Shown here piece after piece: positions 8,431-15,834 of a DNA stretch of 64,000 nucleotides; the stretch's first letter is position 1; each line of letters opens with the position of its first letter. The position numbers were made by a program, and so were the translations under genes. Below the pieces are notes generated by a model. It ran no database searches and was not told where the DNA came from. It worked only from the letters and a program-made list of their open reading frames with translations. Source of the stretch: Kocuria carniphila (GTDB lineage Bacteria; Actinomycetota; Actinomycetes; Actinomycetales; Micrococcaceae); contig NZ_NOIT01000001.1 in NCBI RefSeq assembly GCF_004136555.1, positions 1 to 64,000 on the forward strand. The letters run 5' to 3'.

Positions 8431-9394
8431 CGGACGGCCCGGGCGGTTCCAGATGGTCGAAAACCTCTTTGGCCGTGAGGTCGTCGATGACCAGATCGGT
8501 CACCGCACCGGAGCGAAGGGCTCCCAGGATCCCTCGCACCTTGTGTCGGCCCGAGACCACGCACATGCGGCGTGTAATCCGGGCGAGGTCCGACGGCGTG
8601 GGTCCTGAGGCGCGGCGGTTCACGTCGATATCCGCATAGCTCCCGTCCTCGCGGATGAACACTGTGCAGATGTCACCGACTACACGGTTCTCGTTGAGGC
8701 TGCGCAGGGCCGCCTGGGTGAAGTGGCCTTCCGTGTACACCTGGGACAGCACCGGTCCTTGGAACGCACCCACACTGAACACTGCAAGGTCCACGGCGGA
8801 TCGGACGGCGAGAATCCGCCGAACGGAGGACTCCTTCCACAGCAGCGCACGGGTCTCCTCCAGATCGAAGAACGCTGGAGTGGGGAACGGATAGAGCTCG
8901 GCATTGAAGGCGCGCGCCATGGTGGAGAGCAGGGGAGTCGAGGTTCCAGCGCCCGTGGTCCGCGGGCCCGCGGCCCCGTTGAGTTGCACGACCGTGACGT
9001 CTTGGGCATTCGTGGGCCCCAAATGGGCTGCGATCGTGGACGTGGTGGTGCCCCACGCCACTCCGAGGATCGAACCGTCCTCGACCCAATCGACGAGCAG
9101 GTTCGCCGCGTACCGCGACACGGCCTCCAGCCGCTGCCCACTGTGGGACGACCGTTGCGTACCCGCAATGTGGGCGGTGACACCGAAAGTCTCGTGGAAC
9201 CGGCGCGACAGTCGATCCGGAGGATGATCAGGTGGCCTCAGGGAAATTCTGACGATGCCTCGGCTCTTGGCCTCGGACAGCATCCGCGACACCGTGGAGC
9301 GGGAGATCCCGAACCGTTCCGCCACCGCACCCATGGTCATGTCCTGAACGAAGTAGAGCTCCGCGACTTGATAGAGGAATGAATCGTCGTGCAT
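8420..9394 (-). CDS. SorC-family sugar-binding transcriptional regulator, probable glycerol operon regulator
   Basis: A 324-residue regulator. The N-terminal helix-turn-helix reads MTMGAVAERFGISRSTVSRMLSEAKSRG, and the large C-terminal domain resembles a sugar-phosphate isomerase-like effector domain (LGVAWGTTTSTIAAHL, VVQLNGAAG, VSGRHKVRGILGALRSG). These regulators bind phosphorylated sugars or polyols. I chose ATG at 9394 because GGAAGG lies just upstream; a longer start at 9469 would run through the operator-like palindromes. It is transcribed away from glpD with those palindromes between, so it probably controls glpD-glpF-glpK and itself, with glycerol 3-phosphate or a relative as a possible effector (inference). 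Confidence 0.85.
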   Translation of the reverse strand: MHDDSFLYQVAELYFVQDMTMGAVAERFGISRSTVSRMLSEAKSRGIVRISLRPPDHPPDRLSRRFHETFGVTAHIAGTQRSSHSGQRLEAVSRYAANLLVDWVEDGSILGVAWGTTTSTIAAHLGPTNAQDVTVVQLNGAAGPRTTGAGTSTPLLSTMARAFNAELYPFPTPAFFDLEETRALLWKESSVRRILAVRSAVDLAVFSVGAFQGPVLSQVYTEGHFTQAALRSLNENRVVGDICTVFIREDGSYADIDVNRRASGPTPSDLARITRRMCVVSGRHKVRGILGALRSGAVTDLVIDDLTAKEVFDHLEPPGPSVNV

Positions 9395-9410
9395 GACACT
9401 TCCTTCCGGC

Positions 9411-9445
9411 TGCACGTATGTGCAATTGGGTTGAGCATACGTGCA
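9411..9445. promoter_or_regulatory. Pair of operator-like palindromes between the SorC regulator and glpD
   Basis: TGCACGTATGTGCA (9411-9424) and the inverted, slightly degenerate TGAGCATACGTGCA (9432-9445) have centres 21 bp apart, about two helical turns. They sit in the divergent intergenic region, suiting cooperative binding of the SorC-type regulator. Confidence 0.72.
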
Positions 9446-9507
9446 TTGAGGAGGCATGGTGGTGCGCATAACTACGCAATGGGACGTAGATCACATGTCC
9501 CGCCGTA

Positions 9508-9531
9508 GCGTGGGTTTCTAAGAATCCACGC
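9508..9531 (+). other. Hairpin in the glpD leader
   Basis: GCGTGGGTTTCTAAGAATCC and the following ACGC can fold into a 10-pair stem with loop CTAA, about 40 bases before the glpD start. It may be an mRNA stem or another protein-binding palindrome. There is no T-tract, so it is not a simple terminator. Confidence 0.45.
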
Positions 9532-9569
9532 AGCACACCCGTACGCACAGGTTGAATGAGGTAGATCCC

Positions 9570-11297
9570 GTGAGAACCACAGTCTTGAATCCCGAATCCC
9601 GCCAAGCCGCGCTTCGCGAGATGGCCAACGGCCCGGAACTGGACGTCCTGGTGATCGGCGGTGGTGTCACGGGTGCGGGCGTAGCACTGGACGCTGTCAC
9701 GCGTGGTCTGCGCACCGGGATCGTTGAGGCTCAGGACTGGGCCGGTGGCACGTCGCGGTGGTCGTCCAAGCTGGTTCACGGTGGGTTGCGTTATCTCCAG
9801 CAGTTGGACTTTAAGCTCGTAACGGAGGCTCTTCACGAACGCGAGCGGTTGCTCTACACGCTGGCACCCCACCTGGTGAAACCGGTTCCGTTCCTCTACC
9901 CGATCCTCCACAGGGTGTGGGAGCGTCCGTACGTGACGGCTGGCATCGGGCTCTACGACACGCTGGCGCACGTCGGCTCCAAGGTCGCCTCCATGCCGTT
10001 CCACCGTCACCTCTCCGAGCGCGGTGTTCAGAAAGCGTTCCCCAGCATCAAACCGGGCGCCATGGTCGGCGCGGTCAAGTACTGGGACGGGCGCGTCGAT
10101 GACGCTCGCCTCGTCTTGACCCTGATCCGTACCGCAGCGGGTTACGGCGCCTTGGCGGCCTCGCGCACCAAGGTCACGGGTTTGCTCAAGAACGACGACG
10201 CCGCCGTGGTCGGCGCGCGGGTCACGGACCTCGAGACGGGGGACGTCTTCGAGATCCGGGCGCGTAAGGTCATCGCGGCAACGGGTGTGTGGACCGAGGA
10301 GACGCAGGACTTGGCCGACACGGACGGCGGACTCAAGGTCCTGGCGTCCAAGGGCATCCACATTGTCGTACCCCGCGAACGCATCAAGGGCGAGGTGGGT
10401 CTGATTCTGCAGACCGAGAAATCAGTGTTGTTCGTGATCCCGTGGGAGCACTACTGGATCATCGGTACCACGGACACGCCTTACGAGCAGGATATTTCCG
10501 CACCCGTGGCCACCTCTGCGGATATCGATTACGTCATAGAACACGCGAATGTCGTCCTGGATGAGCCGTTGACCCGCGAGGACGTCATCGGGAGTTTCGC
10601 CGGACTGCGCCCACTGCTGCAGCCGGGGGTCAAGGACGGTACGGAGACCGCGTCCACCAAGGTCTCCCGCGAGCACACCGTGGCCGAAGTGGTTCCGGGG
10701 CTGATTTCCATTGCCGGCGGAAAACTGACGACCTACCGCATCATGGCGCAGGACGCCGTGGATTTCGCGCTCGGTAAGGAGCGCGCAAAACAACTGCCTT
10801 CGGTGACCGAACGGACTTTGTTGCACGGCGCCGACGGCTACGTTCCCCTGACTCGCCAGGTCGAGCAGATCAGCGATCGATACGGATGGACACCGGACAT
10901 GGTCGAGCACCTGCTCAATCGCTACGGCTCGGCCATTGCCGAGATCGAAGCCATCGTGGATGAACGAGCGGACCTCGCCGAACCGCTCAAGGACGCACCC
11001 GATTACGTGCGTGCCGAAATTGTCCAAGCGGCCCGCAACGAAGGCGTGCTGCACCTGAGTGATGCCTTCCAGACCCGCACGCGCATGAGTTACGACCAAC
11101 CCGATCACGGACTGGCCGTGGTCGACGAGGTCGCCGACCTGCTGGCCGCCGAACTCGGCTGGGACGCCGACCGCAGGGCGCAAGAGGTTCAGGCCTACCG
11201 AGAGCTTTCCGCCGCCGAGGACGCCGCCGCCGAAACCACCGACGACACGGCCGCCGCAGCGGCACGGGCCGCGGCGCCGTCGTTGAACACCCTCTGA
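9570..11297 (+). CDS. glpD: Aerobic glycerol-3-phosphate dehydrogenase
   Basis: A 575-residue FAD enzyme that oxidises sn-glycerol 3-phosphate to dihydroxyacetone phosphate and passes electrons to the membrane quinone pool. The N-terminal FAD-binding motif is VIGGGVTGAGVALDAVTRG, followed by the family signature GGTSRWSSKLVHGGLRYL. A C-terminal all-helical domain (DYVRAEIVQAARNEGVLHLSD and onward) completes the protein, and an Ala/Asp-rich tail ends it. I chose GTG at 9570 over a TTG at 9552 because GAGG is spaced correctly ahead of it. It is the first gene of the glpD-glpF-glpK cluster. Confidence 0.95.
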   Translation: MRTTVLNPESRQAALREMANGPELDVLVIGGGVTGAGVALDAVTRGLRTGIVEAQDWAGGTSRWSSKLVHGGLRYLQQLDFKLVTEALHERERLLYTLAPHLVKPVPFLYPILHRVWERPYVTAGIGLYDTLAHVGSKVASMPFHRHLSERGVQKAFPSIKPGAMVGAVKYWDGRVDDARLVLTLIRTAAGYGALAASRTKVTGLLKNDDAAVVGARVTDLETGDVFEIRARKVIAATGVWTEETQDLADTDGGLKVLASKGIHIVVPRERIKGEVGLILQTEKSVLFVIPWEHYWIIGTTDTPYEQDISAPVATSADIDYVIEHANVVLDEPLTREDVIGSFAGLRPLLQPGVKDGTETASTKVSREHTVAEVVPGLISIAGGKLTTYRIMAQDAVDFALGKERAKQLPSVTERTLLHGADGYVPLTRQVEQISDRYGWTPDMVEHLLNRYGSAIAEIEAIVDERADLAEPLKDAPDYVRAEIVQAARNEGVLHLSDAFQTRTRMSYDQPDHGLAVVDEVADLLAAELGWDADRRAQEVQAYRELSAAEDAAAETTDDTAAAAARAAAPSLNTL

Positions 11298-11408
11298 AGA
11301 CGGGGCGATACCGCACAACGAGATGGGCAATCAACGCCCCAGAAACCGCATGAACCACCGGTCCATACGGACCACCGAGAGAGAAAACAAGACTGAAGGA
11401 GTCATCCA

Positions 11409-12197
11409 ATGACTGCATTGACGGCGCTGCTGCCGATGGAGACAGCAGCGGAAGTGGTGCCCCTGGGCACGGTGTTCTGGTCCGAAGTGCTGGGTACGGC
11501 CATGCTGACCCTGCTGGGCGTGGGCGTGGTCGCCAACCACCTGTTGGGAAAGACGAAGGGCAATGCGGGTGGTTGGTTGCTGATCAACTTCGGCTGGGGC
11601 CTGGGCGTGTTTGCCGGTGTCTACGTGGCATGGCAGTCCGGCGCCCACCTGAATCCTGCCGTGACTGTGGGCCTCTTGGCCTCCGGTGCGGAAGAGTATG
11701 CCCCCGGGGTGGCCGTGACCGTGGCCTCGACCCTGGTGTACTTCGCGGCTGAATTCCTCGGTGGTTTCCTGGGCGCCGTGGTCGCGTGGATCGCCCACAA
11801 ACAGCACTACGACGAGCCCCTGGAACCCGCCGCGAAACTCGGCACCTTTGCCACCGGGCCGGAAATCCGCTCCTACCCGTGGAACATCGTCACCGAGACG
11901 ATCGCGACCTTCGTGCTGGTGTTCGTGATCCTCATGTTCGGCGGAACACCGTCCGAACTGGGCCCCTTGGCCGTGGCACTGCTGGTGGTCGGTATCGGCG
12001 CCAGCTTGGGCGGACCCACCGGTTACGCGATCAACCCGGCGCGTGACCTCGGTCCCCGTATTGCTCACGCGATCCTCCCGATCCGAGGCAAGGGCGGCAG
12101 CGACTGGGGCTACGCTTGGGTCCCCATCGTGGGTCCCATCCTGGGCGCCCTGATCGCCGGTGGCATCTTCCAGATCTACCCGTCCGCCAATTTCTGA
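11409..12197 (+). CDS. glpF: Glycerol uptake facilitator (MIP/aquaglyceroporin)
   Basis: A 262-residue membrane channel with six hydrophobic spans and both NPA motifs (SGAHLNPAVTVG and GYAINPARDLGPR). The Asp right after the second NPAR is typical of glycerol-conducting aquaglyceroporins rather than water channels. It lets glycerol enter by facilitated diffusion so that the kinase encoded next can trap it. GGAGTC precedes the ATG. It lies 111 bases after glpD and 41 before glpK, in line with one operon. Confidence 0.95.
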   Translation: MTALTALLPMETAAEVVPLGTVFWSEVLGTAMLTLLGVGVVANHLLGKTKGNAGGWLLINFGWGLGVFAGVYVAWQSGAHLNPAVTVGLLASGAEEYAPGVAVTVASTLVYFAAEFLGGFLGAVVAWIAHKQHYDEPLEPAAKLGTFATGPEIRSYPWNIVTETIATFVLVFVILMFGGTPSELGPLAVALLVVGIGASLGGPTGYAINPARDLGPRIAHAILPIRGKGGSDWGYAWVPIVGPILGALIAGGIFQIYPSANF

Positions 12198-12238
12198 TCC
12201 ACGAACTACCCACCACAACGATGTGAGGAGTTACCACC

Positions 12239-13801
12239 ATGACCAAGCGATCCGGCACCACAGCCGCAAACGGTAAGAATTCCAACGAGGCCCAGTACGT
12301 GATGGCCATCGACCAGGGGACCACGAGTACCCGGGCCATCATCTTCGACCACTCCGGCAATATCGTCAGCGTCGGGCAGCAGGAGCACAAGCAGATCTTC
12401 CCGCGCGCCGGGTGGGTCGAACACGACGCCACAGAGATCTGGCGCAACGTGCGCCGGGTCGTCGCCGATGCCTTGGCGGAGACGGAACTCACCAAGGACG
12501 ACATTGCCGCGGTGGGTATCACCAACCAGCGTGAAACCACGGTCGTGTGGGACCGCACCACCGGCAAGCCGGTGTACAACGCCATCGTGTGGCAGGACAC
12601 CCGCACCCAGGCGATCGTCGACGAGTTCGCGAAGAACGGGGGAGTGGACCGCTTCCGCAAGCGCACCGGTCTGCCCCTGGCCAGCTACTTCGCGGGCCCC
12701 AAGATCAAGTGGATCCTGGACAACGTGGACGGCGCTCGCAAGAAGGCGGAGGCCGGCGACCTGATGTTCGGCACGACCGACAGCTGGCTCGTGTGGAACA
12801 TGACCGGCGGTACCAACGGCGGTGTGCACGTCACGGACGTCACCAACGCGTCCCGCACGCTGCTCATGAACATCGAGACCCTCAATTGGAACAAGGACCT
12901 GGCAGACGCCATGGACGTTCCGATGTCCATGCTCCCCGAGATCCGTTCCAGCAGTGAGGTATACGGCAAGGGCCGCTCACGGGGCTTCGTGAGTGGCGTT
13001 CCGATCGCCGGCATCCTGGGTGACCAGCAGGCTGCCATGTTCGGTCAGACCTGCTTCAAGCCCGGCATGGGCAAGAACACCTACGGCACGGGCAACTTCT
13101 TGCTCATGAACGTGGGCGAGGAGCCGGTGCAGTCCGAGAACGGTCTGATCACCACGGTCTCCTATCAGATCGAGGGTCAGAAGCCCGTCTACGCTCTCGA
13201 GGGTTCCATCGCCGTGACCGGTTCGTTGGTGCAATGGGTGCGCGACAATCTGGGCCTCATCAAGGACGCCAAGGAGATCGAGACGCTCGCCAAGGACGTG
13301 GAGGACAACGGCGGAGCGTACTTCGTACCGGCGTTTTCCGGACTCTTCGCACCCCACTGGCGCCCGGACGCCCGCGGTGCCCTGGTGGGGCTGACCCGCT
13401 ACGTGCGCAAGGAACACATTGCCCGCGCCGTGCTGGAGGCCACCGCCTACCAGTCGCGCGAAGTGGTCGAGGCCATGAACAAGGACTCCGGCCAGGACCT
13501 CGTGGAACTGCGCGTGGACGGCGGCATGACGGCCAACGAACTACTCATGCAGTTCCAGGCCGATCAGCTGGACGTGCCGGTCATCCGGCCCAAGATCACC
13601 GAAACCACCGCCCTGGGTGCGGCATACGCGGCGGGTCTGGCGGTCGGTTTCTGGACCGATCTGGACGAGATCACCGAGAACTGGGCCGAGGACAAGCGGT
13701 GGAAGCCCAACGGCAAGACCGAGGACAACGACAAGCTGTTCCGCAACTGGGGCAAGGCTGTGACCAAGTCGTTGGACTGGGTGGACCAGGACGTCGACTG
13801 A
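12239..13801 (+). CDS. glpK: Glycerol kinase
   Basis: A 520-residue FGGY-family kinase that converts glycerol and ATP to sn-glycerol 3-phosphate. The N-terminal phosphate-binding motif is [35 protein letters not shown], the glycerol-binding WQDTRT segment and the C-terminal [19 protein letters not shown] are typical of the family. About 22 extra residues precede the conserved start, a little longer than many relatives. GTGAGGAG lies a few bases before the ATG. It closes the glp cluster; the following 222 bases show no clear terminator. Confidence 0.96.
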   Translation: MTKRSGTTAANGKNSNEAQYVMAIDQGTTSTRAIIFDHSGNIVSVGQQEHKQIFPRAGWVEHDATEIWRNVRRVVADALAETELTKDDIAAVGITNQRETTVVWDRTTGKPVYNAIVWQDTRTQAIVDEFAKNGGVDRFRKRTGLPLASYFAGPKIKWILDNVDGARKKAEAGDLMFGTTDSWLVWNMTGGTNGGVHVTDVTNASRTLLMNIETLNWNKDLADAMDVPMSMLPEIRSSSEVYGKGRSRGFVSGVPIAGILGDQQAAMFGQTCFKPGMGKNTYGTGNFLLMNVGEEPVQSENGLITTVSYQIEGQKPVYALEGSIAVTGSLVQWVRDNLGLIKDAKEIETLAKDVEDNGGAYFVPAFSGLFAPHWRPDARGALVGLTRYVRKEHIARAVLEATAYQSREVVEAMNKDSGQDLVELRVDGGMTANELLMQFQADQLDVPVIRPKITETTALGAAYAAGLAVGFWTDLDEITENWAEDKRWKPNGKTEDNDKLFRNWGKAVTKSLDWVDQDVD

Positions 13802-14023
13802 ATCGGCTATAGTTGATCGCTGGCTGGCAAGCTGCGCTCAATCATGACCTCATCACCGTGTCACCCTCACGGCCGAGATCATCTGAGCCAACTGTAGGTA
13901 TGACGGATTGCGGCTGATCCGCACCTCTCCCGCCGGGACCGATTCCCGCGCGCAGGAGGCCAGAACCACACAGATCGGTTCACGCACCACCGTGCGTGCA
14001 CCGTCGACCGCATGAAAGGCAAC

Positions 14024-14659
14024 ATGGCTAACAACGCATTGCGTGCGCGCCGTCAGGTGCGAAAGTCCCGCGCCCTCGGTATCGCACTGACCCCGAAGGC
14101 CGAGAAGTACTTCGAGCGTCGCCCGTACGCTCCCGGTGAGCACGGTCGTGCCCGCCGCAAGTCCGACTCGGACTACAAGGTTCGTCTGACCGAGAAGCAG
14201 CGTCTGCGCGCTCAGTACGACATCCGCGAGAAGCAGATGCACCGTGCCTACGTGGAGGCCAAGCGTCAGGACGGCCAGACCGGTGAAAACCTCATCGCTC
14301 TGCTCGAGACTCGCTTGGACGCTTTGGTGCTGCGCGCTGGTTTCGCTCGCACCATGGCTCAGGCCCGCCAGGCCGTCGTCCACCGCCACATCATGGTGGA
14401 CGGCCAGCGCGTGGATCGCCCGTCGTTCCGCGTGCGCCCGGGTCAGATGATCCACGTGGTTCCGCGTTCCGAGAAGATGGTTCCGTTCCAGGTGGCCGCC
14501 ACCGGCGCACACCAGGACGTCCTGCCCGACACCCCGGGTTACCTGGACGTTGCGATCGACCGTCTGCAGGCAACGCTGACTCGTAAGCCCGAGCGCTCCG
14601 AGGTCCCCGTGACCTGTGAAGAGCAGCTCGTGGTCGAGTACTACGCCCGTATGGCGTAA
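14024..14659 (+). CDS. rpsD: 30S ribosomal protein S4
   Basis: A 211-residue primary 16S rRNA-binding protein of the small subunit. The N-terminus (MANNALRARRQVRKSRALG) and the S4 RNA-binding domain (RLDALVLRAGFARTMAQARQ) are plain, and it ends VTCEEQLVVEYYARMA. The zinc-binding cysteines found in some S4 proteins are absent, as in many actinobacteria. I chose ATG at 14024 because MANN is the usual start; an ATG twelve bases earlier would add four residues. It stands alone, with a terminator after it. The 222 bases upstream hold no gene; a leader binding S4 is possible but I could not identify one. Confidence 0.97.
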   Translation: MANNALRARRQVRKSRALGIALTPKAEKYFERRPYAPGEHGRARRKSDSDYKVRLTEKQRLRAQYDIREKQMHRAYVEAKRQDGQTGENLIALLETRLDALVLRAGFARTMAQARQAVVHRHIMVDGQRVDRPSFRVRPGQMIHVVPRSEKMVPFQVAATGAHQDVLPDTPGYLDVAIDRLQATLTRKPERSEVPVTCEEQLVVEYYARMA

Positions 14660-14697
14660 TGCTTTTCCCACGCTCTCCCGGTTTCGGGTGAGTGGTG

Positions 14698-14739
14698 CAC
14701 ACAGCCCGTGGCTTCCGGCCGCGGGCTGTGTGTGTTTTC
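14698..14739 (+). terminator. Intrinsic terminator after rpsD
   Basis: CACACAGCCCG (14698-14708) pairs with CGGGCTGTGTG (14722-14732), followed by TGTTTTC. Stem strength and T-rich tail fit rho-independent termination. Confidence 0.85.
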
Positions 14740-14860
14740 GGGGGCGGATGAACCGGCAGCCCCCAGCAAGGTTGGGTAAAGTTTCCCTTCGGTCGGCCGT
14801 GGCACCGGTTCGTGGCACGGCACATCATCAGCTCAACAGACGAGAGGTACGGATCGCCCT

Positions 14861-15376
14861 ATGGACGGTGGAGATATCGCGGGACTCATTTCCGCGGGCG
14901 TGTTTGCGGTGCTCGTGGGATTGTTGGCACTTCCGATCATCAAGCTCGGGCGCGTGTTCGACGAACTGCGCCTGACCATCCGTTCGCTCAACGATGGCAC
15001 CACACCCTTGATCGACGAGGTCACCCGCACGGTGTCCACCACCAACACCCAGTTGGAAAAGGTGGACGGCATCACCTCCAACGTCTCGGATGCCTCCGCC
15101 AATGTGTCGGCGCTGTCCTCGCTCGTGGCGTCCACGGTGGGTCAGCCGCTCATCAAGGTTGCCTCGTTCTCGCACGGTCTGCGTCGCGCCTTCACACCGC
15201 AACAGGGTCCCAGCTCGCCGCAGCCGGGGGCCTCGCCTTCCGCGAACCACAGCACCGCCGACGGCGCGGCGGGCTCGACCCGCGCGACGGCGCCCACCGC
15301 GGCACCCGCTACGGAACACCCCGCCTCGGAACGCCCCACCTCGGAGGGGCCCGGCACGGTGCGCGACCAGATCTGA
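14861..15376 (+). CDS. DUF948-type membrane protein
   Basis: A 171-residue protein with one N-terminal membrane span (GLISAGVFAVLVGLLALPII), a heptad-like region (FDELRLTIRSLNDGTTPLIDEVTRTVSTTNTQLEKVDGITS is continuous in the gene), and a low-complexity Pro/Ala/Ser tail. Actinobacterial DUF948 proteins commonly sit just before alaS. Function is unknown; the shape suggests a membrane-anchored coiled coil. It begins a probable transcript with the next small gene, alaS and ruvX. Confidence 0.78.
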   Translation: MDGGDIAGLISAGVFAVLVGLLALPIIKLGRVFDELRLTIRSLNDGTTPLIDEVTRTVSTTNTQLEKVDGITSNVSDASANVSALSSLVASTVGQPLIKVASFSHGLRRAFTPQQGPSSPQPGASPSANHSTADGAAGSTRATAPTAAPATEHPASERPTSEGPGTVRDQI

Positions 15377-15441
15377 GTTTCTTCGGGCCGTGAACGTGCC
15401 CGAGCCACGTAATTATCGAGTCGGACCCGAAGGGACACACC

Positions 15442-15834
15442 ATGGGAATGTGGTCCAAACTGGCGCTCATCGCCGCCGGAGCCATCGCGGGGAGCGTAGC
15501 CACCCGCGTGGCCAACAACCCGAAGACGCGAGAGGCGATCGCGGGGCAACTGGAGCGGCGTCGTAGTACCGAAGTGCAGCTGCGCTCCGGCTCGGCCGTA
15601 CAGCGGATGCAGGCCGTGAGCGGCTACCTGCAGGATTTCGCGGCGCGCGTGAAGTCCGGGATGAACGAACGCGAAACGGAATTGCGCGAGCAATTCGGCG
15701 TGCGCACCCCGGTCGATCACACCGCCAATCACCCCGGGGCGGGCGGCCCGCACACCGTGGTGGGACCCCAAGACAACGTAGAATCCACCGAGATTATCAA
15801 TCGCGGTCAATCGTCAGAAGGAAATAACCGGTAA
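15442..15834 (+). CDS. Small membrane-anchored protein of unknown function upstream of alaS
   Basis: A 130-residue protein with a short hydrophobic N-terminal segment (WSKLALIAAGAIAGSVATRV), then a charged, probably helical region (RRSTEVQLRSGSAVQRMQAV) and a polar tail. I do not recognise a defined catalytic domain. AAGGGAC lies ahead of the ATG. The stop overlaps the alaS start by one base, so the two are translationally coupled. A similar small gene is common at this position in actinobacteria. Confidence 0.7.
   Translation: MGMWSKLALIAAGAIAGSVATRVANNPKTREAIAGQLERRRSTEVQLRSGSAVQRMQAVSGYLQDFAARVKSGMNERETELREQFGVRTPVDHTANHPGAGGPHTVVGPQDNVESTEIINRGQSSEGNNR

Noticed and set aside
13802-14023. 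S4-binding autoregulatory leader before rpsD
   Set aside because: The 222-base spacer is GC-rich and may fold, but I could not recognise the conserved elements of known S4 leaders.
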